Source: Streptomyces sp. NBC_01460 (GTDB taxonomy: Bacteria > Actinomycetota > Actinomycetes > Streptomycetales > Streptomycetaceae). From it: 64,000 bases of DNA. Location: contig NZ_CP109473.1 in the NCBI RefSeq assembly GCF_036227405.1, positions 5,518,001-5,582,000 on the forward strand. Reading direction: 5' to 3'. The notes beneath the pieces are model-generated. The model was not told the DNA's origin, made no database searches, and saw nothing but the letters and a program-made list of their open reading frames with translations. Positions 27,684 to 37,495 of this stretch are shown here, in pieces; positions within the stretch are counted from its first letter, which is position 1; every line of letters starts with the position of its first letter. Both the position numbers and the translations under genes were made by a program.

Positions 27684-30079
27684 TACTGGCAGGCCTCGCA
27701 GGACTCGGGGTTTTCGAGGGAGCAGGCGATCGCGTCCGCGTCGGGGGCGGAAGCCTGCTGGACGGGGATCGGGGCGGCGGCGGCAGCCGTCCCGGACGCC
27801 GCGCGGGCGATCCGGGTCGCCGGCCGCGACCGCAGGTAGTACGTCGTCTTCAGCCCCTGCTTCCAGGCGTACGCGTACATCGAGGAGAGCTTGCCGATCG
27901 TCGGCGTCTCCAGGAACAGGTTGAGCGACTGGCTCTGGTCGAGGAACGGCGTACGGGCCGCCGCCATGTCGATGAGGCCGCGCTGCGGGATCTCCCACGC
28001 CGTGCGGTACAGCGCCCGCACGTCCTCGGGGATCCAGGCGAAGCCCTGCACGGACCCGCTGGCCTCGCGCAGCGCCTCGCGGGTGCGGGCGTCCCAGACG
28101 CCGAGCTTCTTCAGCTCGTCGACCAGGTAGGCGTTGACCTGGAGGAACTCGCCGCTGAGCGTCTCGCGCTTGAAGAGGTTGGAGACCTGCGGCTCGATGC
28201 ACTCGTACACCCCGGCGATCGAGGCGATCGTCGCCGTCGGGGCGATGGCGAGCAGCAGGGAGTTGCGCATGCCGCTCTTCGCGACCCGGGCGCGCAGCGC
28301 CTCCCAGCGCTCCGGCCAGTTCAGCTCGGTGTCGTAGTGGTCCGGGTGCAGCACGCCGCGCGCGGCGCGGGTCTCGGACCAGGCGGGCAGCGGGCCCGAC
28401 CTCTCCGCGAGGTCGCAGGACGCCTCGTAGGCGGCGAGCATGATCCGCTCGGAGATCCGCGTGGAGAGCGCGCGGGCCTCGGGCGAGTCGAAGGGCAGGC
28501 GCAGCTGGAAGAAGACGTCCTGGAGTCCCATCGCGCCCAGACCCACCGGCCGCCAGCGGGCGTTGGAGCGCCCGGCCTGCTCGGTCGGGTAGAAGTTGAT
28601 GTCCACGACGCGGTCGAGGAAGGTCACCGCCGTACGGACGGTCGCGTCCAGCCGCTCCCAGTCGATCGAACCGTCGGCGACGAACGCGCCGAGGTTGACC
28701 GAACCCAGGTTGCAGACGGCGGTCTCACCGTCGTCGGTGACCTCCAGGATCTCGGTGCAGAGATTCGAGGAGTGCACGACCCGGCCCGGCTCCGCCGTCT
28801 GGTTCGCCGTGCGGTTGGAGGCGTCCTTGAACGTCATCCAGCCCTGGCCGGTCTGCGCGAGCGTGCGCATCATGCGGCCGTACAGCTCACGGGCGGGCAT
28901 CGTCCTGCGGGCCAGGCCCTTCGCCTCGGCCGCGCGGTAGGCCGCGTCGAACTCGTCGCCCCACAGGTCCACGAGCTCCGGGGTGTCCGCCGGGGAGAAC
29001 AGCGACCACTCCGTGTCCGCGTCCACGCGGCGCATGAACTCGTCCGGGATCCAGTGCGCCAGGTTGAGGTTGTGCGTGCGCCGCTGGTCCTCACCGGTGT
29101 TGTCGCGCAGCTCCAGGAACTCCTCGATGTCCGCGTGCCAGGTCTCCAGGTAGACGGCGGCGGCCCCCTTGCGGCGGCCCCCCTGGTTGACCGCGGCGAC
29201 CGAGGCGTCCAGCGTCTTCAGGAACGGGACGATGCCGTTGGAGTGCCCGTTGGTCCCCCGGATGAGTGAACCCCGGGCACGGATGCGGGAGTACGAGAGG
29301 CCGATGCCGCCCGCGTGCTTGGAGAGGCGCGCCACCTGGTGGTAACGGTCGTAGATCGAGTCGAGCTCGTCCAGCGGCGAGTCCAGCAGGTAGCAGGAGG
29401 ACATCTGCGGGTGCCGGGTGCCGGAGTTGAAGAGGGTGGGGGAGGACGGCAGGTAGTCGAGCCGGCTCATCAGGTTGTACAGCGCGGCGACTTCGCCCAG
29501 GGCGCGCTCGGAGGTGTCCTCGGCGAGCCCGGCGGCGACGCGCAGCATGAAGTGCTGCGGCGTCTCGACGACCTCCCGGGTGATCGGGTGACGCAACAGG
29601 TACCGGCTGTGCAGAGTCCGCAGCCCGAAGTAGCCGAAGCGGTCGTCGGCGCCGTCGGCGAGGGCCTGGTCGACCAGGGCGTCGAGGGCGGCGGCGTGCA
29701 GCGTGACGAACTCGGCCGTCCGGTCCGCGATCAGGCCCTCGCGGTGTCCGACGGCGACCGACGCCGAGAAGGAGACGGCACCCTGACCGGCGGCCTCGTC
29801 GGCGACGGCCAGGGTGAGGAGCCGGGCCGCGAGCCGGGAGTACGCCGGGTCCTCGGAGATCAGGCCGGCGGCGGCCTCGGTGGCCAGCGAGCGCAGCTCG
29901 GCCTCGTCCGACCGGGCGTTGCGGCCACGCAGCGCGGCGGCGGCGACCCGTCCGGGGTCGGTGTCGGGCAGATCGGCGGTGAGACCGGTCAGGGTCCGCA
30001 GGAGTGCGGTCCCGGGCGCGTCGGTCGTGCGGCCTTCGTATTCCGCGGCTGAAACCGGGTCTGCTGGCGCGATGGTCAC
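27683..30079 (-). CDS. nrdA: Class Ia ribonucleotide reductase large subunit
   Basis: The 798-residue catalytic subunit reduces ribonucleoside diphosphates. Recognisable segments are NLCTEILEV, VCNLGSVNLGAF (active-site Cys), QNQ-equivalent and radical-path region near IEPQVSNLFKRETLSGEF, and a C-terminal ESCEACQ Cys pair for re-reduction by thioredoxin. The first 90 residues resemble a diverged ATP-cone. GTG 30079 is the start. The long 5' leader contains a cobalamin riboswitch and NrdR boxes: in S. coelicolor B12 shuts this operon down, leaving the B12-dependent class II enzyme (nrdJ) to supply dNTPs. Confidence 0.96.
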   Translation of the reverse strand: MTIAPADPVSAAEYEGRTTDAPGTALLRTLTGLTADLPDTDPGRVAAAALRGRNARSDEAELRSLATEAAAGLISEDPAYSRLAARLLTLAVADEAAGQGAVSFSASVAVGHREGLIADRTAEFVTLHAAALDALVDQALADGADDRFGYFGLRTLHSRYLLRHPITREVVETPQHFMLRVAAGLAEDTSERALGEVAALYNLMSRLDYLPSSPTLFNSGTRHPQMSSCYLLDSPLDELDSIYDRYHQVARLSKHAGGIGLSYSRIRARGSLIRGTNGHSNGIVPFLKTLDASVAAVNQGGRRKGAAAVYLETWHADIEEFLELRDNTGEDQRRTHNLNLAHWIPDEFMRRVDADTEWSLFSPADTPELVDLWGDEFDAAYRAAEAKGLARRTMPARELYGRMMRTLAQTGQGWMTFKDASNRTANQTAEPGRVVHSSNLCTEILEVTDDGETAVCNLGSVNLGAFVADGSIDWERLDATVRTAVTFLDRVVDINFYPTEQAGRSNARWRPVGLGAMGLQDVFFQLRLPFDSPEARALSTRISERIMLAAYEASCDLAERSGPLPAWSETRAARGVLHPDHYDTELNWPERWEALRARVAKSGMRNSLLLAIAPTATIASIAGVYECIEPQVSNLFKRETLSGEFLQVNAYLVDELKKLGVWDARTREALREASGSVQGFAWIPEDVRALYRTAWEIPQRGLIDMAAARTPFLDQSQSLNLFLETPTIGKLSSMYAYAWKQGLKTTYYLRSRPATRIARAASGTAAAAAPIPVQQASAPDADAIACSLENPESCEACQ

Positions 30080-30227
30080 TTGGGGCTATCCCTCGCTCGG
30101 CTCAGGGCCTGCGGGAGCGGGGGGCCGGACACGTGGACACCCGGGGGAGGGCAGCACGGCGCGCACGGCGTCCACCGGCCCTCCGCGGGGCCCGGACGTC
30201 TCTGCGCCCGGTTCGGTCGAGCCGGAC

Positions 30228-30331
30228 GCGCTGCCGACAGGTCTTCGGACTCCGCGGTGCGCGAAAGCACACCGATCACACCGTTGCGGGACAGTTCCGG
30301 ATTCGCACCGGATTCCCCTGCGGCGACAGCG
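30228..30331 (-). ncRNA. Cobalamin (B12) riboswitch controlling nrdAB
   Basis: Read on the minus strand, the leader contains the cobalamin aptamer core: GGGGAATCCGGTGCGAATCC, then ACTGTCCCGCAAC, and the B12 box GTCCGAAGACCTGTCGGCAG (30250-30231). The closing P1 stem pairs 30331-30324 (CGCTGTCG) with 30235-30228 (CGGCAGCG), one G.U included. It lies 149 bases upstream of the nrdA start. A GGAGGGC/GCCCTCC pair downstream (30179-30150 region) could form part of the expression platform. This corresponds to the experimentally known B12 riboswitch of Streptomyces nrdABS. Confidence 0.95.
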
Positions 30332-30337
30332 AGGTCG

Positions 30338-30385
30338 AGCATACATGTGGGGGCCGCCAGTTATGGCAGCCCCCACATGTAGTGT
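30338..30385 (-). promoter_or_regulatory. Tandem NrdR boxes upstream of nrdA
   Basis: Two 16-base elements: 30370-30385 (minus strand ACACTACATGTGGGGG) and 30338-30353 (CCCCCACATGTATGCT). They resemble half-conserved NrdR boxes and are centred 32 bases apart, about three helical turns, as usual for NrdR pairs. Together they form a near-perfect large inverted repeat that could also serve as a hairpin after the GNAT gene. Confidence 0.75.
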
Positions 30386-30394
30386 CGTGATGGC

Positions 30395-30895
30395 TCAGAA
30401 GGCCAGGCGGAATGTGAGGAGGGGCAAGCCCGGGAGAGGGCTCCAGTCCCGCTCCGGCGTCCGTACGAAGCCGAGGCGGCGGTAGATCCGGTGGGCGGCC
30501 TCCATGGACGACCGGGTCGACAGGACGATCCCGGAGAGCCCTTCGGTGGCACGTGCCCGCTCGACGCAGGCCCGTACGAGCGCCTCACCCGCACCGCGCC
30601 CACGCGCCTTCGCGGAGACGGCCAGCATCCGGAACTCGGCCTCGTCCTCCCCGGCGATGTCCGCCCAGGGGCTCCCGGGCGGGACATAGGTGACCCCGCC
30701 CAGCAGATCGCCGTCGGCGTCCGCCGCGACCAGTACCAGGGCCTCGGCGGCCCGTCGCCCGATGGCGCGAAGCTGTTCCAGATAGGGGTCGTCGGCGCCG
30801 AAGTCCAGCAGCCCGTCGTCGAGATACGCCTGGGCGGTCATCTCACCGAGGGCCTCGTGCTCCTCGGCGTGGACCGGTCTGATCGAGACATCCAT
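30395..30895 (-). CDS. GNAT-family N-acetyltransferase
   Basis: A 166-residue single-domain GNAT: motif A MLAVSAKARGRGAGEALVRACVE (acetyl-CoA pyrophosphate loop RGRGAG) and motif B HRIYRRLGFVRTPERDW. Substrate unknown. Start ATG 30895. It lies immediately upstream of the nrdA regulatory region on the same strand; the NrdR inverted repeat begins 10 bases beyond its stop, so read-through into nrdA is possible unless that repeat terminates it. Confidence 0.88.
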   Translation of the reverse strand: MDVSIRPVHAEEHEALGEMTAQAYLDDGLLDFGADDPYLEQLRAIGRRAAEALVLVAADADGDLLGGVTYVPPGSPWADIAGEDEAEFRMLAVSAKARGRGAGEALVRACVERARATEGLSGIVLSTRSSMEAAHRIYRRLGFVRTPERDWSPLPGLPLLTFRLAF

Positions 30896-30969
30896 GGGCG
30901 TCAGTCTCCCCCCGCCCGCGCGCCGGGCGCACGCCTTTTCCGGGGCCGCGCTCTGCGCACACAGAGGAA

Positions 30970-30999
30970 CGTCCCGGCGGGGCGGACCCCGCCGGGACG
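30970..30999 (-). terminator. Terminator of the SSS-permease operon
   Basis: Perfect 13-bp stem CGTCCCGGCGGGG / CCCCGCCGGGACG with a CGGA loop, located 14 bases beyond the permease stop in the direction of transcription. Confidence 0.85.
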
Positions 31000-31013
31000 T
31001 ACGCCATCGGGTC

Positions 31014-32666
31014 CTACACCCGTTGCAGCGGTTCGTCGTCGCCCGGTGCGCCCACCGTGGCCGGCGGGAGCTCGGCCTTGACGCCCGGGTCGCCGACGTC
31101 CGCCGTGTAGTCGGACGGAGAGGTCTCGTCCACGCCGGCCGGGGCCTTCAGCGCGTTCAGGACGAAGGTCAGCACGACCACGACGACGATGTTCAGCACG
31201 ATCGCGGTGAGACCGATGTAGCCGATCTCGCCGATGCCCGGAATCTCCTTCGAGGACCCGCCGAAGTGCTTCTGGGTCGGGCTGGCCACGCCGTACGCGG
31301 CCACCGTGCCGTAGAGCATGCCGACCGCCCAGCCGGCGATCAGGGCCCAGCGGTGGAACCACCGGGTGAACAGACCGCCCACCAGGGCCGGCATCGTCTG
31401 GAGGATCCAGATGCCGCCCAGCAGCTGGAAGTTGATCGCGACCGTCTTGTCCATGGTGAGGACGAAGGCGAGCGCGCCGACCTTCACCAGCAGCGAGACC
31501 AGCTTGGAGACCTTGGTCTCCTGCGCCGGGGTCGCGTCGGGCTTGATGAAGTCCTTGTAGATGTTCCGGGTGAAGAGGTTCGCCGCGGCGATCGACATGA
31601 TCGCGGCGGGCACCAGGGCGCCGATGCCGATCGCGGCGAAGGCCACGCCCGCGAACCAGTCGGGGAACATGTTCTCGAACAGCTGGGGGATCGCCAGCTG
31701 GCCGTTGTCCACCTTGATCCCGGCGGCGATCGCCATGAAGCCGAGCAGGGCGAGCAGGCCGAGCATCAGTGAGTACAGCGGCAGGATCGTGGTGTTGCGC
31801 CGGATCACCTCACGGCTGCGGCTGGAGAGCGTCGCCGTGATCGAGTGGGGGTACATGAAGAGCGCCAGCGCAGAGCCGAGTGCCAGCGTGGCGTAGCCCC
31901 ACTGGCCCATCTCCCCGGGGACGAGTGCGCCGCGAGGCTTGCCCGTCGCCTCGTTGGTCTGGGCGAACGCCTCACCGGCCTTGGCGAAGATGTCGTCGAA
32001 GCCCCCGAGCTTGATCGGGATGTAGATGATGGCCACCGCGATGACCAGGTAGATCAGGCCGTCCTTGACGAACGCGATGAGCGCGGGTGCGCGCAGTCCC
32101 GAGGAGTACGTGTACGCGGCGAGCACGGCGAACGCGATCAGCAGCGGCAGGTCCTTGATGAACCAGTGCGTGGTCTCGCCGCCGCCGACGCCCATGACGT
32201 CCAGCACGGCCTGGATGCCGACCAGCTGGAGCGCGATGTACGGCATCGTGGCGAGGATGCCGGTGAGGGCGACCGCCAGCGAGAGCCCCTTCGAGCCGAA
32301 CCGGCCCCGCACGAAGTCCGAGGTGGTGACGTAGCCGTGCTTGTGCGAGACGGACCACAGGCGCGGCAGGAAGGTGAAGATCAGCGGGTAGACGAGGATC
32401 GTGTAGGGGACCGCGAAGAAGCCGGCCGCGCCCGCCGCGTAGATCGCCGCGGGCACCGCGACGAAGGTGTACGCCGTGTAGAGGTCGCCGCCGAGCAGGA
32501 ACCAGGTGACCCAGGTGCCGAACGACCGTCCGCCCAGGCCCCATTCGTCGAGGCTGGCCTCGTTCTCGGCCTTGCGCCAGCGCGCGGCCATGAATCCGAC
32601 GACCGTGACGGCCAGGAAGAAGAAGATGAACACGGCGAGTGCCACACCGTTGACGCCGTCCTTCAC
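31014..32666 (-). CDS. Sodium:solute symporter, monocarboxylate/acetate-permease type (SSS family)
   Basis: A 550-residue permease with about thirteen transmembrane helices. Family motifs are GGRSFGTWVTWFLLGGDLYTAYTF near the N-terminus and GIGALVPAAIMSIAAANLFTRNIYKDF in the later helices, which point to the MctP/ActP-like branch for short monocarboxylates. The C-terminal 45 residues are acidic and likely cytoplasmic. Start GTG 32666 overlaps the stop of the DUF3311 gene by four bases. Substrate specificity (acetate, lactate, pyruvate) cannot be read from the sequence. Confidence 0.9.
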   Translation of the reverse strand: MKDGVNGVALAVFIFFFLAVTVVGFMAARWRKAENEASLDEWGLGGRSFGTWVTWFLLGGDLYTAYTFVAVPAAIYAAGAAGFFAVPYTILVYPLIFTFLPRLWSVSHKHGYVTTSDFVRGRFGSKGLSLAVALTGILATMPYIALQLVGIQAVLDVMGVGGGETTHWFIKDLPLLIAFAVLAAYTYSSGLRAPALIAFVKDGLIYLVIAVAIIYIPIKLGGFDDIFAKAGEAFAQTNEATGKPRGALVPGEMGQWGYATLALGSALALFMYPHSITATLSSRSREVIRRNTTILPLYSLMLGLLALLGFMAIAAGIKVDNGQLAIPQLFENMFPDWFAGVAFAAIGIGALVPAAIMSIAAANLFTRNIYKDFIKPDATPAQETKVSKLVSLLVKVGALAFVLTMDKTVAINFQLLGGIWILQTMPALVGGLFTRWFHRWALIAGWAVGMLYGTVAAYGVASPTQKHFGGSSKEIPGIGEIGYIGLTAIVLNIVVVVVLTFVLNALKAPAGVDETSPSDYTADVGDPGVKAELPPATVGAPGDDEPLQRV

Positions 32667-32944
32667 GCGGACGCACCTCCCTTGCGGGCGCGCTGGTCAC
32701 GCTGCCACAGCTTGTACGCGATCATGGTCAGCGCGGTCGAGACGAGCACCCAGAGCATCTGGTACCAGTAGAAGAACGGGATGCCGATGAAGGTCGGTTC
32801 GACCTTCGCGTACGAGCTCACCCAGAGCATCGCCACGAACGGGGCGACGAGGCAGAGCGCGATGACCACCCTCGCGGGTGTCACCGTCGGTGCTGTCGGT
32901 GTTGCCGGTGTTGCCGGTGGGTTCGCATCGGTTTCTTCTGGCAT
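32663..32944 (-). CDS. DUF3311 small membrane protein, permease partner
   Basis: A 93-residue protein with two hydrophobic helices (residues about 25-45 and 58-78) and the DUF3311 pattern PFVAMLWVSSYAKVEPTFIGIPFFYWYQMLWV. Such proteins are encoded next to SSS monocarboxylate permeases, like YhjB/DUF485 partners elsewhere. The N-terminus is a Pro/Ala/Thr repeat (PPATPATPTAPTVTP) encoded by short DNA repeats near 32885-32925. First gene of the two-gene unit. Confidence 0.88.
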   Translation of the reverse strand: MPEETDANPPATPATPTAPTVTPARVVIALCLVAPFVAMLWVSSYAKVEPTFIGIPFFYWYQMLWVLVSTALTMIAYKLWQRDQRARKGGASA

Positions 32945-33071
32945 GTGGCGACTCCGTCCCCTCGCTGATCACCTGGTGTAATGCGCAGGAAATCTAGGCG
33001 AGAGGTCCGCCCATCGTCACCCCCCGTCCGCATTGCGGTCCTGCAACGGTCCGGTGTCGCCCGAAATGACT

Positions 33072-33097
33072 GATCCCCCTGTGTGGACAGGGGGATC
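33072..33097 (-). terminator. Terminator downstream of dasR
   Basis: Stem GATCCCCCTG / CAGGGGGATC (10 bp) with a six-base loop, 26 bases beyond the dasR stop. It also lies in front of the DUF3311 gene promoter region. Confidence 0.75.
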
Positions 33098-33122
33098 GGT
33101 CGCGCCGGAGGTCCGGAAGGTC

Positions 33123-33992
<870 letters not shown>

Positions 33993-34050
33993 TCAGGTGT
34001 CGGTCCGATAACGGACGCGAGTGCACTTCTTATACACCCTTGACACCCCT

Positions 34051-34066
34051 AAAGGTCTAGGCCAAG
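34051..34066. promoter_or_regulatory. DasR-responsive element (dre) 1 upstream of dasA
   Basis: AAAGGTCTAGGCCAAG, a good match to the 16-base dre palindrome ACTGGTCTAGACCACT (core GGTCTAG-CCA). It starts six bases after a TTGACA (34040-34045) and so would overlap the dasA promoter. Confidence 0.8.
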
Positions 34067-34074
34067 CTCCCGGT

Positions 34075-34090
34075 ACTGGTCTAAACCATT
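34075..34090. promoter_or_regulatory. DasR-responsive element (dre) 2 upstream of dasA
   Basis: ACTGGTCTAAACCATT, 13 of 16 bases identical to the dre consensus, centred 24 bases from dre 1. Confidence 0.85.
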
Positions 34091-34178
34091 AAAGACCAGG
34101 TCCCAGCCCCACAGGTAGCGCCGGCGTACGTCTTCGCGGTGGGCGGGGGGTTGCTGGTATCCCTGAGGAGGGTGTGGC

Positions 34179-35477
34179 ATGAAGCGCAAGCTCATTGCGG
34201 CAGTAGGCGTCGCAGCGATGATGACCGGAATCGCGGCGTGTGGTGGGGACAGTAATGACAACGCCTCGAAGGACCCGAAGGACCGTACCGAGAGCCTGAC
34301 GGTCTGGCTCATGGTCGACGCGCAGAGCACCTGGCCGGAACTGGTCAAGGACGTCAACGCGCAGTTCAAGAAGAAGTACCCCAAGGTGAAGGTCAACGTC
34401 CAGTACCAGCAGTGGGCGGACAAGGCCAAGAAGCTCGACACGGCCCTCGGTGGCGACAAGTTCCCGGACGTCGTCGAGCTCGGCAACACCGAGACGATGC
34501 AGTACATCCTCAACGGCGCGCTGGCCGAGATCGACCCCAAGAAGTACGACAACTCGGACACCTGGATCAAGGGTCTGAAGGACACCTGCACCTTCGAGGG
34601 CAAGCAGTTCTGCGTGCCCTACTACGCGGGCGCCCGTGTCGCGATCTACAACAAGGACATGCTCAAGAAGGGCACGGGCAGCGATGTCCTCCCGCAGACC
34701 GAGGACGAGCTGCTCACCGCGCTCGACAAGGTCTCGGCGGAGTACAACAAGAAGGACAAGCGCTTCTCGTCCCTCTACCTGCCGGGCCGTTACTGGTACG
34801 CGGCCATGTCCTACGTCGCGGGCTACGGCGGCTCCATCGCCGAGTACGACGAGGGTGCGAAGGAGTGGAAGGGCAACCTCTCCTCCCCCGAGTCCCAGAA
34901 GGGCATCGAGCACTTCGTCAACCTGGTCAAGAAGTACAACAAGGCCGACCAGACCAAGGACGAGCAGGACCACGCCAACGTCATGGCCAACGAGAAGACG
35001 GCCCTGATCTACGGCAACGGCTGGGAGGCCGGCTCGGTCGTCGACGGTGCCAACAACGGCAACCCGAAGCTCGAGGGCAAGATCGGAACGGCCGGCATGC
35101 CCGGCCCGGACGGCAAGGCGCTCCCGTCCTTCATCGGCGGCTCCGACCTCGCGGTGACCGCGAAGTCGAAGGTCACCGACCTGGGTGAGGAGTGGGTCTC
35201 CCTCTTCACCAGCGAGAAGTCGCAGGAGGTGCTCACCTCCAAGAACATCCTCCCGAACAACGAGAAGCAGCTCGAGCCGCTGAAGTCCAAGCCGGAGACG
35301 GCCGCCGTCGCCAACGCCGTGCCGGACGCCTGGTTCACGCCGATCGCGCCGGGCTGGACCTCCATCGAGAAGGAGGAGGTCCTGGAGAACATGCTCCTGG
35401 AGATCCTCAAGGGCACCTCGGTGGCCGACGCCGCCAAGAAGGCCGACGACAAGATCAACGAGCTGATCAACAAGTAG
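34179..35477 (+). CDS. dasA: Chitobiose ABC transporter substrate-binding lipoprotein DasA
   Basis: A 432-residue extracytoplasmic binding protein. Signal peptide with lipobox TGIAAC, lipidated Cys21, followed by an Asp/Asn-rich linker. The body is an SBP_bac_1 fold (LTVWLMVDAQSTWPELVKDVNAQF start, VVELGNTETMQYIL). DasA binds N,N'-diacetylchitobiose for DasBC. ATG 34179 follows GAGGAGG. Two dre operators lie 90-130 bases upstream. A strong hairpin separates it from dasB, which would favour dasA mRNA over the permease genes. Confidence 0.95.
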   Translation: MKRKLIAAVGVAAMMTGIAACGGDSNDNASKDPKDRTESLTVWLMVDAQSTWPELVKDVNAQFKKKYPKVKVNVQYQQWADKAKKLDTALGGDKFPDVVELGNTETMQYILNGALAEIDPKKYDNSDTWIKGLKDTCTFEGKQFCVPYYAGARVAIYNKDMLKKGTGSDVLPQTEDELLTALDKVSAEYNKKDKRFSSLYLPGRYWYAAMSYVAGYGGSIAEYDEGAKEWKGNLSSPESQKGIEHFVNLVKKYNKADQTKDEQDHANVMANEKTALIYGNGWEAGSVVDGANNGNPKLEGKIGTAGMPGPDGKALPSFIGGSDLAVTAKSKVTDLGEEWVSLFTSEKSQEVLTSKNILPNNEKQLEPLKSKPETAAVANAVPDAWFTPIAPGWTSIEKEEVLENMLLEILKGTSVADAAKKADDKINELINK

Positions 35478-35500
35478 TCACGAGCCTTCGGCTCTCCAGG

Positions 35501-35528
35501 CGGGGGCCCGGCGAACACCGGGCCCCCG
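35501..35528 (+). terminator. Intercistronic hairpin between dasA and dasB
   Basis: Perfect 11-bp stem CGGGGGCCCGG / CCGGGCCCCCG, loop CGAACA, followed by TCCCTTTCTT. It lies inside the das operon, 23 bases after dasA, so it probably acts as a partial terminator or an RNA stabiliser. Confidence 0.8.
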
Positions 35529-35600
35529 TCCCTTTCTTAGGTTGAGAACGCCGTGATTCCCGGGTAGAGACCCCGGGTGTCCCGATGGAAGGTCAGTCAC

Positions 35601-36617
35601 GTGACTGCTGCCGACACCAAGGCCGCCGGTCCACCGGTCCCCGTACCGCGTGTCCCGGAGAAGACCGGGACCTCGCCCGCCCCGCAGGAAGCCGCCGGGC
35701 CGCGCCCGAAGAGACAGCGCAGGAAGGGAGAGCTGCTTCCCTATCTCCTGATCCTGCCGGCGATCCTGGCGATCGCCGCCGTCTACGTCTACCCGCTGGT
35801 CAAGACCGTGATCATGTCCTTCCAGGACCTGGGACGGGCGGCGCTCTGGGGCAACGGCGAGACCCCGTGGGTCGGCTTCGAGCAGTTCACCAACATCCTC
35901 GGCGACCCGGACTTCTGGGCGGTCGTCGGCCGGACCGTCGTCTTCATGACCATCTGCGTCGTGCTGACGATGGGCATCGGCCTGCTGATCGCCCTGATGA
36001 TGCTCCGGGTCTCCACCTGGGTGCGGATCGTCCTCACGGTGGCGCTGATCGCCGCCTGGTCGATGCCGCTGATGGTCGCCGCGTCGGTCTTCCGCTGGCT
36101 CTCCGACTCCGACTACGGCCTGATCAACACGCTGCTCGCGAACATCACGGGCGACGAGGACCGGTGGCTCGGCCACAACTGGTTCCTCGACCCCTGGCAG
36201 GGCTTCGGCATCATCACGCTGCTGGTCGTCTGGGGCGCCATCCCGTTCGTCGTGATCACGATGTACGCGGCCCTCACCCAGGTCCCCAAGGAGCTGGAGG
36301 AGGCCGCCTCCCTGGACGGGGCCACGGCGTACGGCGTCTACCGCTACGTGACCTGGCCCGTCATCAAGCCGGTCTTCACGATGGTCGCCACGCTCTCGGT
36401 CATCTGGGACTTCAACGTGTTCGGCCAGATCTGGCTGCTGCGCGGCAACAAGCCCGAGCCCGACTACGAGACCCTCGGCCTCTACTCGTTCTCCAAGGCG
36501 TTCGAGTCCACCTCGTTCAGTCAGGGCAGCGCGATCGCGCTGATCACCGTCCTGATGCTCTCCGGTGTCGCCGTGTACTACCTGCGCCAGCTGATCAAGA
36601 CGGGAGAGGTCGAATGA
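35601..36617 (+). CDS. dasB: Chitobiose ABC transporter permease DasB
   Basis: A 338-residue MalF-type permease: disordered Pro-rich N-terminus (residues 1-45), six hydrophobic helices, and the cytoplasmic EAA loop EEAASLDGATAYGVYRYVTWPVIKP that docks the ATPase. The ATPase (MsiK in Streptomyces) is not encoded here. GTG 35601 follows GGAAGG; GTG 35577 is an alternative. Overlaps dasC by four bases. Confidence 0.94.
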   Translation: MTAADTKAAGPPVPVPRVPEKTGTSPAPQEAAGPRPKRQRRKGELLPYLLILPAILAIAAVYVYPLVKTVIMSFQDLGRAALWGNGETPWVGFEQFTNILGDPDFWAVVGRTVVFMTICVVLTMGIGLLIALMMLRVSTWVRIVLTVALIAAWSMPLMVAASVFRWLSDSDYGLINTLLANITGDEDRWLGHNWFLDPWQGFGIITLLVVWGAIPFVVITMYAALTQVPKELEEAASLDGATAYGVYRYVTWPVIKPVFTMVATLSVIWDFNVFGQIWLLRGNKPEPDYETLGLYSFSKAFESTSFSQGSAIALITVLMLSGVAVYYLRQLIKTGEVE

Positions 36618-37486
36618 GTGCCTCCACGACCACGGACAGGCCGGCCCAGGTCCTGAGGCCCGACCGCAAGCGGAACCGCCTCGGCTACAACGTCCTGGCA
36701 CTGGTCACGGCCGCGCTGATGGCCTTCCCGGTCTACTGGCTGATCGTCAGCTCACTGCGGCCCAACCACGAGATCCGGTCCTACGACCAGACGCTGTGGC
36801 CGTCCTCCCTCACCTTCGACAACTTCGCGCGAGCGGTGAAGCAGGACAACTTCGGCACGGCGATCCAGTCGAGTCTCATCGTCTCGGTCACCGCCGTCGT
36901 CGGCGGGATGATTATCGCGACCCTCGCGGCGCTCGCCATCGGACGCTTCCGCTTCTTCGGACGGAAGGCGCTGATGATGATCATGATCCTCGTCCAGATG
37001 CTGCCGCCGACCGCGATGCTGATCCCGATCTACCTCCAGCTCAACGCGCTGGGAGGCATCGACGAGTACTGGGGACTCATCGTCGTCTACCTGGTGTCCA
37101 CGCTCCCGTTCGCGACCATCATGATCCGCGGATTCGTGATCAACATCCCGGTGGAGCTCGAGGAGTCCGCGATGGTGGACGGCTGCACCCGCATGGGGGC
37201 CTTCCGCCGGGTCATCTTCCCGCTGCTGGCACCGGGACTGGCCGCCGCGTCCATCTTCGCGCTGGTCAACGCGTGGAACGAGTACCTCTTCGCGTACATC
37301 CTGATCAACGACAACTCCAAGTACACGCTCAACGTGTGGCTCATGACCTTCACCACGGAGCGCGGAACGGACTACGGCGCCCTGATGGCGGCCTCCACAC
37401 TGATCTCCATCCCGGTCGTCATCTTCTTCATGATCATCCAGGGGAAGATGGCTACGGGGCTCACCTCCGGCGCCGTGAAGGGATAA
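36614..37486 (+). CDS. dasC: Chitobiose ABC transporter permease DasC
   Basis: A 290-residue MalG-type permease with six hydrophobic helices and EAA motif ELEESAMVDGCTRMGAFRRVIFPLLAPG. ATGA overlap with dasB. Pairs with DasB for uptake of N,N'-diacetylchitobiose, energised by a shared ATPase encoded elsewhere. Only nine bases separate it from dasD. Confidence 0.94.
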   Translation: MSASTTTDRPAQVLRPDRKRNRLGYNVLALVTAALMAFPVYWLIVSSLRPNHEIRSYDQTLWPSSLTFDNFARAVKQDNFGTAIQSSLIVSVTAVVGGMIIATLAALAIGRFRFFGRKALMMIMILVQMLPPTAMLIPIYLQLNALGGIDEYWGLIVVYLVSTLPFATIMIRGFVINIPVELEESAMVDGCTRMGAFRRVIFPLLAPGLAAASIFALVNAWNEYLFAYILINDNSKYTLNVWLMTFTTERGTDYGALMAASTLISIPVVIFFMIIQGKMATGLTSGAVKG

Positions 37487-37495
37487 CGCAGCCCC

